DNA of 64,000 nucleotides from Sinelater perroti (lineage: Eukaryota > Arthropoda > Insecta > Coleoptera > Elateridae), in the NCBI GenBank assembly GCA_036346155.1, contig JARFIY010000313.1, positions 1,860,001 through 1,924,000 on the forward strand, read 5' to 3'. Of this stretch, positions 11,448-22,329 are shown in pieces. The notes beneath the pieces are model-generated. The model worked only from the letters and a program-made list of their open reading frames with translations. It had not been told where the DNA came from and made no database searches. Position numbers and translations under genes: made by a program. Position 1 is the first letter of the stretch. Each line of letters starts with the position of its first letter.

Positions 11448-11458
11448 GCAGTGAAAGT
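11448..11458. repeat. 3' target-site duplication of Jockey-2
   Basis: Second copy of the 7106-7116 word, immediately downstream of the A-rich tail. Confidence 0.65.
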
Positions 11459-11527
11459 AAATAGAAAGCTGTGGTTAATTTTAAAAGACACGGGAAATAT
11501 TTGTAATGTAAATGGCAGCACCATACC

Positions 11528-11818
11528 ATGTACACAGTTCTAAATACCGCCACTGCAGTGAGTGTTGTTTTGTACTTCAAATGGCGATGTTTAGTGTTCA
11601 GGTACAACAATGATGAGACATGCGATGAAGGCGTTATGGATAGCAAAAACACCCCTAGAGAAGTGTTCTTAGCAGCGATGAAATCATGCCGACGGCGTTG
11701 TGAAAAATGTGTACGTCTAGATGGAGATTATGTTGAGAACTTTTTTGGGCAAGTGCTTTTGAGAAAAAAATTGGAGAACTTAGAACTTGCGTACACCTTG
11801 TACTTTTCGGCCTTTTAA
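11528..11818 (+). pseudogene. Open frame, possible transposase C-terminus
   Basis: A 96-codon open frame. Its middle part reads REVFLAAMKSCRRRCEKCVR followed by LDGDYVENFF, which resembles the RW/CxKCI-xxxGDYVE ending of some mariner-type transposases. Nothing upstream supports a catalytic domain and I found no TIRs. It could equally be a chance frame. Not assigned to a family. Confidence 0.25.
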
Positions 11819-13330
11819 AATATTGCAATGTGACACATTGTGAGATTTTGTTTATAAATACTCTTGAAGCGGCAGTTCAAGGCAAATTAGCCTTATCAAT
11901 TATTTGACGTATAAAAAATGTAAGTACAACCTTTATTAGAAAAGTTCCAAGACTGACTAATTCAAATACGAAAAATGGGTGTTATTTAGACACATAAAAT
12001 GCGTCCATGTAAACTCGCTAGGTGGTAGGACTGTGTTTAACAACCCATTTTTTGGTTTGTTGGTGCATTCAGTCGGAAGTTACACAAGTTACATGGTGAG
12101 CGTGGATTTCAAACATTAAGTTCTGCGTTAAGCTAGGGAATCTGATATAGCAAGCATATGGCGACGAGAAATTATCACATACCGTTTCAAATGTGGAACG
12201 TCTTGTTATTGTGCGCACATCAGAATAGCAGAAATTAAACAGGAATGTGTGTTACCAAATGTTACGCAAGGATTTAAAAACAGAGTAAGGAACCAGACGA
12301 AAAATTGCCGCTAAACTGTTGGAAAGAGTCGTAATTTATCTCATGTGAAAATTCCGCTCAAATCGAAGAGCCGTGAAGATGGTGCAACTATCCAAACTGT
12401 GATAGATGTGTTGGAAAGCTTTCGGGATAGAGTTTCCTCTGCGTGCTTCAATGATCTCCAGAAATAATGCCAGTTGTGCACAGACGACTGAGAGGACTGC
12501 TCTGATAACACCTACGACCGTTAGGTGATAAGTTCAATAAATTATTTTATACAGCCCATTTTGGAATTTTTCTGAATAACCTGAAAACCTTTAAAACCCA
12601 AAACCAAAATAATAATATAAATATTGTTTAAAATGCCCGCTCTTTTAATTAAATTAATCAGCAAAATAAACTTTTCATTATTTTTTGTAACATATATTTT
12701 TATTCATATTTTTTGGAGTAGTGAGTGTAGTCCCAAAGCAATTCGGAAAGAAACCATCATTTGGTCATCAACGATAAATGGAAGATACATAACTTTATTA
12801 TCCACATTGGAAATTTATAATAGTATATTGCTTTTTGACATGATCGCCATGAAGATTAAGGAACCTCATAACGTCTTACAAAATTAGAAATTTCTTCTAC
12901 AAAAATAATACCTCTGAGTCTGAATTAAACCATTCTGTAACAGCGTTTTGTACAATACTCAAGCCTCAATTCTTTTCAGAAATTTTTCTCTTCCCCAACA
13001 TAAAAAAAGGAAAATTTTGTGCTCTTCAGACAGGAGTTTGGTGCCCAATGGGAACATAATTTGCGATATCTCACATTTGCTTTACGAACTGTTTGTCATT
13101 TTCCTTGACAAGTTTATACTAACTACAAACGTTCTGTTTAGTTTTAACAGGATGGGGCAACTTGCCATACTTCAAGAGAATCTGTGGCCTTTTAAATTTT
13201 CCAGGGCGCTTTATTTCATTTCGGGGATCTTTCATCGTGTGATTATTTTTTACGATGCTATCTAAAAGCGCAGGTTTACATTGAAGAATTACGGACTCTT
13301 GAAGCACTTTCGGATTCCATAACTTGAGAA
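11819..13330. other. No recognisable gene
   Basis: Open stretches at 12624-12887 and 12948-13265 are AT-rich and have no motifs I recognise. A polyadenylation-like AATAAA near 12536 has no gene attached. Confidence 0.35.
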
Positions 13331-13339
13331 ATTCGAGCA

Positions 13340-15040
13340 ATTCTACGGACAATTTTTCTACCCGCTTACAACAATGCCTTCACAAGAACGGTCACCAGTT
13401 GGATGGCGTCATTTTTCATGCCTTATTTATACTATTTTTGTTTCTGCTTTATGTTTTTTCTTATTTTTTAGGCCCCATCTTATTTGAAGTCTTCTTGCAG
13501 TTGTATTAAAACATTTCATTTTTGCAACCTTGCCTTGCGATGTAGCCTGCAAAGCTCCACTTTAGTCTTGCTACCTGGTCAGCAACATCATTTATTTTCG
13601 TTCCAAATTCAGATGTTAGTCTTCCTGTTCTTTAAACCAATACCTAACATAGACCTCTCCATTGCTCTCTGCGTCTTGACGAGTTTGTCGATATTTGCTT
13701 TGCTACCAGTATTGAGTAGCACATATTAGTAAAAAAAACGTTTTCAAATATTGTGGTGATTTACCACTTTTCAGGATATATTCTAGTTTTCCAAAGCTTG
13801 CCCACACGAGTTTTGTTTTTCTTTTAATTTCAGCGGTCTGGTTTTCTTTGTTCGGTTTTATTACTTGTCTTAAGTATACATACTCAGGCACATTCTCAAT
13901 AATTGGACATTTGACTTGGATGTTTCTTTTGTCGTTGCTATTCGTCATCGAATTGGTATGGCTTTTGTGATAACCTGTAGTTCTATTATCATAATTCGAT
14001 ATATTATGTATTAAATATTATATATTGCATAAGAGACAATTCTATTGTCGTTTAAGGCATATTCCACAGCCCACAACTTCATTGTGTCAAAAAGCTTTTC
14101 TTAATCAACTAAGGTCAAGGGCAGTGGTATGTGATACTCATTTATCTTTTGTATTAGGGTTTTACAGTTAAAAGATGCTCATAAGTACTTACAAAAACCA
14201 GCTTGTCCAACCGACTGATAGGCATCCATTTTATTACTTAGGTAATTTGTAATAATTTTCAAAAATAGCTTAAAAAGCTTGGTCTTTGATCATTTTCCTT
14301 ATTGTTTTGTTTATTTCTGTGTATTCCACTATGTTTCTATTAACCTTTGTCGCTGTTTAAGCATATCCTTTGTACTGCTGCTAATTTTCTTTTCTTTCTT
14401 TCTTTTCTTCCGGCTGCTTTCAATCTCGCTTTTAAAATAGCGTTCGTTAACTTCGCTAGAAGTTCTGTTGTGTTTCTCTAATTATTGCTTTAATGCTTCT
14501 TTGTATTCTTTCTCTGTAAGTACCTGTGTATTATAAATGCTGTCCTTTTTTACTTTTAATCTTTCTGATTATTGATTTACACGTATTTTTGCTCTAACCA
14601 AGCGGTGGTCGTTTCCTGTATTAAATATATATTTTGTTACAGCGATGTGTTATCTCCATTTGGACTTACCCATGTCCACTTCCTATGAGACTCCTTTTTA
14701 ACCGGGGTATTTATAGCATACACGTTCTGTTCCATGTCTTACAATCATTTATCACCCCTTGTTTGGGGTTAAAATCTTCCATCAATATTAAATTATTTTC
14801 TAGCACAACTTTTATTTTGTTTTAATATTAGAAGAGAAACTCGATCTGAAATTCCTTCATACATTTTAATTTTTTATTTATCCAACATTATTGTATGTGT
14901 TCTCTCTGTTACCGCTGTAGAACAAATCATTTCCTGTTTGTAGTGTACACTGGTTTTTCCCTGTCTTACTCGAGATACATAAGATATCCCATCTAATTTG
15001 TTTCAGTTCTTCTTCTAGTTTATAAATCCTTTTGTCTGCT
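13340..15040 (-). pseudogene. RTE-like endonuclease/reverse transcriptase remnant
   Basis: From 15040 leftwards: ADKRIYKLEEELKQIRWDIL (endonuclease start), TLQTGNDLFYSGNRENTYNN, a WTW-type motif near 14670, and NDHRLVRAKIRVN near 14600. Then come RT pieces near 14200 (QAGF, and a degraded LVDYEKAFD region near 14110) and EYVYLRQVIKPNKENQTAEIK at about 13880. A distal C-terminal part, QRAMERSMLGIGLKNRKTNI with VARLKWSF, lies around 13690-13550. Stops and shifts are frequent and the catalytic YxDD region was not found, so it is dead. Confidence 0.65.
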
Positions 15041-15051
15041 AACATTAACCT
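15041..15051. repeat. 5' target-site duplication of Jockey-3
   Basis: AACATTAACCT, repeated exactly at 16276-16286 after the A-rich tail (first two A's may belong to the tail). Confidence 0.8.
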
Positions 15052-16275
15052 GGTCCATAAAAAACCTGGAAAAATGTTTGAGAAACTATTCCTTAAACGA
15101 CACAGATATCGTGTCACATATACCTCACCGTCAATTAGGATTCCGCGAAGGGCATTCTCCAATCTAGCAAGTGCACAGAATAACAAATCAAATTTCGCTG
15201 AGCCTCGAAGGAAAAAAGTACTATGGAGCTGTATTTTTAGATGTTGAACAGGCGTTCGACAAAGTTAGCATATCGGATTACTTCATAAACTGAAAAGGCT
15301 TCTCCTAGCTATTTTTATCTTCTCCTTAAGTCTGATGTTACTGACAGATGTTTCACAGTTAAATACAATAATGAATTGTCCATACATTTCCCTGTCAAAT
15401 CTGGCGTCCCACAAGGTAGCATCTTCGGGCCCCTCCTATACCTAGTGTACACAGCTGACCTACCTGAAGATACAAACACAGTTATCGCCACTTTTGCCGA
15501 TGATACCGCCATCCTATCGACGCACGAAGATCTCTGCCTAGCAGCCGCAAATCTCCAACAGCATCTGAACAACATAAACGAATGGCTTACTAAATGGCGT
15601 ATTAAAATCAACCCGACTAAATCAGTGCAAATAACATTTACTACTCCATTCAACGTATGTCCGCCAGTCACCTTGGATAATGTAGAAATTCCCACAAAAA
15701 CAGAAACTGAGTACCCAGGATTACACTCTGATCATCATCTTACATGGAAAAAACATCTCCAAACCACACGCCAGCAATTAAACCTGAAGTTCCGCCAGAT
15801 GTACTGGTTATTAGCAAGAAAGTCAAAATTGTCAATATCAAATAAGCTGCTGCTTTATAAAACTATCCTGATGTGCCAAACCTACTTGTATTAAAACGAT
15901 TCAACAATTTCAAGCAAAAACCCTTCAAGCCATAGTGAATGCACCATGGTATGTAACAAATCAGACACTGCATGAAAATCTCAGCATTCCCTTTATTACT
16001 GAAAAGATTCACCGATTTACTCAGAGTTATCAAGAAAAAATTAGTTATCATCCTAGTGAACTAGTCCACCAATTGTCTACCAACGTGCTCCCAGTGAGAC
16101 GACTAAACAGAACCTGGCCTTGCGACTTGAGAACCCCCTAAAGCAATAAGATTACTGCAAGAGTGCCACTGCTGAGTGCTTTCTCTTAACACTGCTTATT
16201 TATTGTCATCACATTTACTTAATACTCCATGCAGAGTAGATAGTAAATTTACAATTGTTAATAATAAAATAAAAA
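15052..16275 (+). mobile_element. 5'-truncated jockey-type LINE nested in the RTE-like LINE (Jockey-3)
   Basis: About 1.2 kb holding only the distal reverse transcriptase and 3'UTR of a jockey element, ending in AATAATAAAATAAAAAAA. It is flanked by an 11-bp direct repeat (15041-15051 and 16276-16286). 5' truncation with a target-site duplication is the normal outcome of incomplete target-primed reverse transcription. The first codons read KKPGKMFEKLFLKR, where related elements have about 20 residues between KPGK and FEKLL, so there is also a small internal deletion at the 5' edge. Confidence 0.85.
15060..16141 (+). pseudogene. Jockey-3 reverse transcriptase, partial
   Basis: Frames at 15032-15247 and 15376-15894 carry FEKLFLKR, a damaged QLGFREGHS-like region, VEQAFDKV, SGVPQGSIFGPLLYLVYTAD, the catalytic FADD at 15493-15504 and WLTKWRIKINPTKS. 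After a break near 15890 the C-terminus follows at 15935-16141 (NAPWYVTNQTLHENLSIPF). It is closest in wording to Jockey-1 (APWYVSNQTLHNDF). No endonuclease or ORF1 is present. Confidence 0.8.
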
Positions 16276-16286
16276 AACATTAACCT
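16276..16286. repeat. 3' target-site duplication of Jockey-3
   Basis: Exact second copy of AACATTAACCT. Confidence 0.8.
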
Positions 16287-16460
16287 TATATTATAAATGT
16301 CTATGTATACTTTCTTTTTATGTTGTTGTCGGATGTTTGACATTTTTCTTGTATCCACCGAGCAATTGCCTTCCCCAGAATCCATGAGGCTGACTGCCAA
16401 AGTAGTGTGGGATTCTAGGCTATTCACCTTATCCATCGTGGATACTGTTGTTGTGAACAA
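16287..16460 (-). pseudogene. N-terminal piece of the RTE-like endonuclease
   Basis: Minus-strand frame ending in RKMSNIRQQHKKKVYIDIYNIRL, where IYNIR corresponds to the TYN(V/A)(R/Q)TL start of the endonuclease. The sequence continues at 15040 with LADKRIYKLEEEL once Jockey-3 and one copy of the duplication are skipped. Upstream (16460-16850) is non-coding leader with CCGGCC-rich words, probably the element's 5'UTR. Confidence 0.6.
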
Positions 16461-16850
16461 AACTTGACATTTTATTTGGTGATAGTTGGCTATTGAGTTA
16501 CTACGCTATCCTTTTGTCTTGGTAACTTAGTGGCGGCCTATCTGACTAAAACCAGATGTACCGCTGCCATATTTTAGGTGTGACTCCTGACTCAGTGACG
16601 TCAAAAACAACCTGATCCTCGATAACTGTGTTAGCTAACTACTGCCCATACTCTCTGCCTGTTGGTACGTGAGAGGTATTTTATTTCTCTTCTACCTGGT
16701 ATATGTACCGGCCATTTCCAGCTCCGCCACCTGGGGACGCACCCTCTAGGGGTTACAGGCTCCATCGATGGTTTATGTTTCTCAAATGGCATTATATAAT
16801 ACATATAATCTTTGGAAAAAATAAATTTAAATTTAAACACTTATGTTAGA

Positions 16851-17325
16851 GGATTTTAAACAACTTAATTCTTTCCTTTTTGGCCTTGTACAGAATACAT
16901 TTTTGGTGAGTATTGTTCTTTAGAAAATACTAAATAACATTTATTTAATGTATTACACTAGGTACGAGTGTCTTCTTTTATGATTTACATAATCTTATTT
17001 CACAAGCAATTAATCTTCGCTTCAATTCAATGGAATTAGGGCTTCCAGTCTTGTTTTTCTTAAGGGACCATCATCTCGAACTGAGGTTTTTTGGTTGATC
17101 TTTATCAACCATCTTTTGGTTCAACATAATAAATAATAATATAACTAATATAATATCAATTGCCAAATAATTAAAAAAAATACTCGACAATGTAAATTAT
17201 AGGACTTTTTATGTCACTGTATATTTACAGCATATCTATATCGACGGTATAAAGTTTTATGAAATGTAACTAGACCTTGGGATTGATTATTAATGAGAAC
17301 AGTGAAATAGGTGGAAACCTTGTGC
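16851..17325. other. No recognisable gene
   Basis: AT-rich; nothing supported on either strand. Confidence 0.35.
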
Positions 17326-17329
17326 CTGA

Positions 17330-17690
17330 CTAAAACAGAGGCAAGAAAACTAGATACGTGGAAAGAAGAATTCTTATAGAAATGTACGGCGCGGTGAATG
17401 AGAACGGAGCTTGACGTATATTAAAAAACTGAGAATTGAAAGTATAATATAGAGAATCAAGTATTTCCTCTGAAACTAGGGGCAAATAGATAAACCGGCT
17501 TGAACACGTCGAACGAATGGAAGAAATTTAAAAAACTGTAAATAGAAACCCAGAAGGCAAAAAAGCAGAGGATGATATGGTTAGATGGACGGAGAAAGTG
17601 TAGGATGATATGAAAAGTTTGGAGTCACAAGATGAAAGAAAATGACAAAGAACACCAGGAATGAAAAAAATTATAAGAAAAACAAGTCTC
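17330..17690 (+). pseudogene. LINE reverse transcriptase C-terminal fragment
   Basis: Broken frames read TEARKLDTW, then MYGAVNENGA, ISSETRGKQI, LEHVERMEE, then WTEKV, matching the distal domain W(E)RRILRxxYG..ENG..R..GHVERM..GRP..RW found C-terminal to the RT of many insect LINEs. No catalytic part and no tail. Clade not assigned. Confidence 0.55.
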
Positions 17691-17839
17691 TAAAGGAAGA
17701 ATAAGAAGCAACTGCTCAGGACTAACCATAAATATAAAGAGAAAGGAGTCCTTCTAAGACAGGATACGTCCCTAGAGGGTTGGGACGCAAATGACTATCG
17801 CAAACCACGAAAAAAAGTCAATAAAATTCAAAAAGGGGA

Positions 17840-18620
17840 GGTCTAAAGCCTGTGCGACTTTGATTTGAAGCGCTGCTCAGACAGACCATCGATATAAACA
17901 AATAGTAGTCAGAAGGGACAATGTCTGGTGAATACCGCAGATGGAGTAGAACATCCCATCAAAGTCTTTTCAAATAGTTTTTGACTTGTTTTCAACATGT
18001 GTCCAAGAGGTGTCGTACCTTTCGACGTATTTCGGTCGTTTTTCTTTAAACTCTCGGTTCAATTTGATCAGTTGTTGCCGATGGCAATCCCCAGTGATAG
18101 TTTCGCCTTTGTTTCAATGTTCATAAACGCTACGCCCTTTTGATCCCACCAACTACAAAGCATTACCTTCAAACCATAGATGTTTCACTTTGACGTCGAT
18201 GTTGAGGTTTATGGTAATCATTGGACACCTGACTTTTCTGCGCTTATGGTTTTTAAAATGAATCCATTCATCATCAGCCACGATACGAGGCAGCTGTTCG
18301 CAGCCACTTTCTTTGCTTTTGAATAATTCCCACTGGGAATCGGCGGTCGATTAATCAACATTTAAGAAATCTGCCAATTCGTCAAGCTTTTCATAAAGAT
18401 CTTCATCGAGTTTCGGGTGGCCCAGATGCTCCTTGCCTTCTGTGTGGAAACCAATACTCACAAGTTAAAATCTATGGGCGCTATAAGCTTCGTACAGCAA
18501 ACAAAGGCTTCCAGGTACCTATTTCTTCAAATGGAAACAAAAATTAACGCTTCCGACAAATTACGTTTTGTTGGAACAAAACTCGACGTATTCAAAGTTC
18601 AAAAAAATTATATAGTTTAC
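17840..18620 (-). pseudogene. Mariner transposase relic
   Basis: Read on the minus strand. The N-terminal helix-turn-helix part is poorly kept (LCLLYEAYSAHRF, then EGKEHLGHPKLDED near 18400 and LDELADFLNVD near 18370). The catalytic part is ESGCEQLPRIVADDEWIHF near 18290 (first Asp region) and ALWLVGSKG, followed by ETITGDCHRQQLIKLNRE near 18080. The last part near 17950 corresponds to the region where SPD..SDYHLF is expected, but it is scrambled. Multiple frameshifts; clear TIRs were not identified. Role of the intact enzyme is cut-and-paste transposition at TA. Confidence 0.65.
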
Positions 18621-18639
18621 ACTTGACAAAATTACACAC

Positions 18640-19590
18640 ACTCGCAATTCAAGTCTAATGATGGTGCTTTTCCATGAAGTTGATTGCAGTATGTACTGAT
18701 GGCAAAAAATGCTAGTAACGCAGTCTGTTGTGAACACTTTTAAAATTAATTTCAGCCCTCAATAAGTAAGACTTATGTTTATATTAAGAAGTAAGGTACA
18801 TTGGTGAGAAATAGTACGACAGTGTCATGCTCAAAAAGATCTCCGAATACCATACGTAGTACTTTGCCGCACTTGTTTTCTGAAAGCAAATAATGGTGCT
18901 AGCCATGCAATAAAATCGATGCCAGTAGCGAGGTATGAATCGTGTCTAGTGGTCAGAGGAACATAGATTTTGTATGCATTGTTGCTGTGAATGGTATGTG
19001 CACAAATACAACTTAAACTGAGTGTTACCCAACGAGTAGTAGCTTGGGGCTTTAACTTCCACAAAGTCTTACTGCAAATTTTTACAAAGTTTTGAGAGAT
19101 TCAAAATGTTGCCGAACAATACAGTAGCGAATGTTCACAAAATCTCTTGCAGCAGCTAGTGCAGTATGAATTTCAATGTAAACTATCACTCGATGGCTGA
19201 ATAAACATGATCACAGAAAAGCCTTACTATTTTGGTTTAGAGTGAACGCTTGGTTTGATCACCAGCAATTTTCGTGACTTACAACGCATGTGTATCTGAT
19301 AGAGATAGAAATTCATATAACCAAGACTAACCTCTGTGAGTGACGCCCTTTTTGAAATGTTGAAATTCTGGCGTGGGTAGGCTTTTTGATTAGCGCACTA
19401 ATTTCGGTCACATTTGTTGGTTTTTATGTTTCTTATGGTTTTGGTTGCGCCACATATCTATATACAAATTTGATTTACATTAAACGTTGTGTCAAATGAA
19501 CTTTCCTTTATTTATAAACGTACGTATATTACAGATTTTTTGTTTTAAGTTACGAGGACAGTTCGGAAAGAAACTTTTGTTTTGATGTCA
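18640..19590. other. No recognisable gene
   Basis: The open stretch at 18831-19064 (minus) shows no motif. Not assigned. Confidence 0.35.
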
Positions 19591-19599
19591 ACACCGTAG

Positions 19600-20774
19600 A
19601 TTTCTCTTCTTCTTCCGTCGTAGGTTTCTTGTTAGAAGCGTCGTAGCCTAACAACTACTTTTTTACGATGTCTCGCCATCGACTTCTGTTTCGGGCTGTT
19701 CTTGTGGCCTGTTCGTTAGTATGGCCGGTAACCTCTTTTATCTGGTCTGCACACCTTTTTGGTGATTGTCCTCGCGGTCTTGATCCCTGAGTTCTGCCCT
19801 GTACAACTAATAATTCTTCAATATATGAGATTTTTTCAATGATGGACACATTAGTTATTCTCTCCGACCATTACATTCTGAGTAATTTCGTCTACACTAT
19901 ACTTTGAAGGAGTCGATTTGTGTGGAGTCCATTGTTCACGTTTTTGAAGCATAGAGTAATATAGGAAATACTAGCGTTTTCATAAGTATTTTCATAGTAT
20001 TAATAATGATGTTACAATTAGCCCAAATTTTATTTAGTTTTGTAACAGTGCTTTCAGCTATTTCTATGCGTCTTATAATTTCAGAGGTACAATATCCGTC
20101 ATTAGTAATCAGGGATCTCAGATATATGAAATGATTCACTATTTTGCAGATACATCTAATCTCAGGCCGATTTTGTTCCCTTCTGTCAACTATCATCACT
20201 TTGCTTTTTTTACAGTTAATCTTTAATCTAAGTTTGCCACTTTCTGTTTCTAATTTTCAGATTAGTTGTGCTAGTTCTTCATCGTCGTTAGCAAGGATAG
20301 CCGTATCATCGACATACCTTAAATTATTTATTTTAACCCCGTTGATTTTAAATCTTCCATTTCAACTTTCTAAGACATTTTTCATTATGAATGTGCTGTA
20401 AATATTGAATAGAATTGGCGATATGATGCAACCCTGTCTAGTTCCCTTTTCTATTTCGCATGGATTTGATATCTGGTTATCCAATTTTATTACTGCGTTA
20501 TTTTGCTCATATAGTCCTTTTATTAGACAGTTAATGCTGTCGAAGACTTTGGTACAGTCGACAAAGCAACTGTAGACAGGGGTATTAAAATCTCTTGCCT
20601 TTTCTATAAGTAATTGTAAGTTAAAGGTCTGTTCCCTGGTACTTCTTCCTACTCTGAAGCCAGCTTGCTCTGCAGCTATATGCCAGTTTAAGTATGTTTT
20701 GAAGCGTGAGAAATTAGTGCGATTAATCTGTAATTGCTGCAGATGTGTTTTGGTCCTTTCTTATGGAAGGTAAA
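19600..20774 (-). pseudogene. RTE-like reverse transcriptase, largely readable
   Basis: Order on the minus strand: HKKGPKHICSNYRLIALISHASK, EQAGFRVGRSTREQTFNLQ, CFVDCTKVFDS, KGTRQGCIISPILFNIYS, then the catalytic YVDD at 20305-20316. LRLKINCKKSKVMIVDRREQN, FIYLRSLITNDG, KTLVFPILLYASKT and GHTNEQATRTARNRSRWRDIVKK follow. This is the canonical RTE order. About four stops or shifts remain. The palm motif is intact, unlike most other RTE-like copies here. It would copy its own RNA at a nick; now inactive. Confidence 0.75.
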
Positions 20775-20776
20775 TA

Positions 20777-20801
20777 CTGGGTGGCCAAAGAGTCGGAAAA
20801 T
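20777..20801. repeat. Left terminal inverted repeat of nested mariner-type element
   Basis: CTGGGTGGCCAAAGAGTCGG followed by AAAAT. It matches the reverse complement of 22170-22194 with two differences and is preceded by TA (20775-20776), the expected target duplication. Confidence 0.9.
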
Positions 20802-20911
20802 ATTTCATTTGGTCACTATTGTCCACTACAGTGTCCGAATACATATCGGACGTCATTGATGTGAAGGACAGACGATAGGGTTTTGTTTACATTTGATGAC
20901 CATTCGGTGAG

Positions 20912-22091
20912 ATGTCTTCAGATCCGATCACATACACTGTTCCCGAACGGGTGTTTATTGTCTCGGCGTATTACTCAAATGGTAAATCGCCCACTATGGC
21001 TCTCAGAAAATTCCGAGCAGAGTTCGATCGGAACACAAAACTGACTCTGAAGACGATAACAATGTGAGTAAACAAAAATCAATTTCTCCCAAAATTTTCT
21101 AATGGATTATTTTTAAGCGAACCGGTAGTGTCCTAGACGACAACGACTCCAGAACTGGCCGACCAGTGACTGTCACCACACCTGAGAATGTGGAAAAAGT
21201 TAGGGAACACTTTGAGCAGTACCCGACAACCTCAACCAGAAAAGCGCCACAACAACTGGCAAACACATCAGAACCGCTGCAAATTAGCCGAACATCAGTG
21301 CAAAATATACTCAAAAAGTTGAATATGTTTCCTTACAAGATTCAAATTCAACAACCACTCACTCAAGTGAATGTTGACCGGAGATTCGAGTTCGCCAATC
21401 ACGCTTTGGCCTTAAAAGATGACAACACTTTGGACTTCAAACACACCCATTTCACAGACGAGGCTTACTTTCACCTGGATGGCTATATGAATAAGCAAAA
21501 TTACCGATACTGGGGCACATAAAATCCAAACCTGGCTGTAGTCAAGAGTCTTCACCCCCAAAAAGTCAGTGTTTGGGCAGCCATATCATGGCGTGGCCTT
21601 ATTGGACCGTTTTTTCTCACCAAATATTTCTCATTCCGTTTTTCGAAGAGCCGAAGAAAAAGAAAATGATTAACCAATACTGGTTCCAACAAGATGGCGC
21701 GACGTCACACCGAACACAAGGTTTTAAAAATTTTCATGGTTTAAATTTTGATTCAATCTTCATGATGTCTCTAGGAAATTTGGACATGATCGCTGAAAAA
21801 TTCGGAGTACGAATTATCGGTATGGATGCGGAGAAGGAAACCGGAAATGTAATTGATTGGCCTGCGTGTTCACCGGATCTCAATGTCTGCGATTTTTTTC
21901 TTTGGGGTTATTTCAAGGATAGAGTGTATCGCACTAACCCTAAGACCATCGACGAACTGAAACAACGAATCAGAGAAGAGTTTGCTACCATTGATCAAGA
22001 TATGCGCCACAATGCAATTACCAGTTTTGAGGAAGTGCTTCACCGCGTCGTTGAAAATAATGGCTCATATTTTGAGAACCTTGTTCATTAA
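20912..22091 (+). pseudogene. DD41D-like mariner transposase, broken
   Basis: Starts MSSDPITYTVPERVFIVSAY, a DUF4817-type helix-turn-helix. It is then interrupted at 21064-21117 by an AT-rich stretch with GTGAGT at one end and TTTTTAAG at the other. It resumes with RTGSVLDDNDSRTGRP, TTSTRKAPQQLAN, FTDEAYFHLDG (first Asp), a TAA at 21520-21522 where the frame otherwise continues, WFQQDGATSH (second Asp) and WPACSPDLNVCDFFLWGYFK (third Asp). The end is GSYFENLVH. There are about 65 residues between second and third catalytic Asp, versus about 41 in relatives, owing to an extra loop. Cut-and-paste enzyme in life; now a pseudogene. Confidence 0.85.
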
Positions 22092-22169
22092 ACCCTATGA
22101 TCTCTACTAATGTATAGTCAGTGAATTAAATTTTTCTTTGTTAATTACCGAGAAATTAAATTTTACTTT

Positions 22170-22194
22170 ATTTTCCGACTTATTGGCCACCCAG
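22170..22194. repeat. Right terminal inverted repeat of nested mariner-type element
   Basis: ATTTTCCGACTTATTGGCCA followed by CCCAG, then TA at 22195-22196. Confidence 0.9.
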
Positions 22195-22329
22195 TAGAAT
22201 GAATGTTGTTTTATATCAATTTCATTGTTCTTAAACAGTTTTTTTTTACAGTATTCTTTCCATTTTTCCAAAATATTAGGTATGTCTGTAAATTTTTACA
22301 CTCGTAGACACACAGCGAAGCTATGTGAA

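Larger units (their letters stand above)
13340..16850 (-). mobile_element. RTE-like LINE, decayed and split by a jockey element
   Basis: Read on the minus strand from right to left: GC-richer 5' leader (about 16850-16460), start of the endonuclease (16460-16287), then a nested jockey element (15052-16275). The endonuclease resumes at 15040, followed by a partial reverse transcriptase and C-terminal domain to about 13340. Motifs such as KLEEELKQIRWDIL, GNRENTYNN, DHRLVRAKIRVN, VGQAGF and NKENQTAEIKRKTKLVWASFGKL match the type of LINE often annotated as craniofacial development protein 2-like or endonuclease-reverse transcriptase in insects. Clade name is an inference. Confidence 0.7.
20777..22194 (+). 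mobile_element. Mariner-type DNA transposon (DD41D-like), about 1.42 kb, TIRs present
   Basis: Bounded by 25-bp TIRs and a TA dinucleotide on both sides, with one degenerate transposase gene inside on the plus strand. It interrupts the minus-strand RTE-like LINE. Near-identical TIRs but several lesions in the gene suggest moderate age. A relative lies on the minus strand at 34935-35964. Confidence 0.9.
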
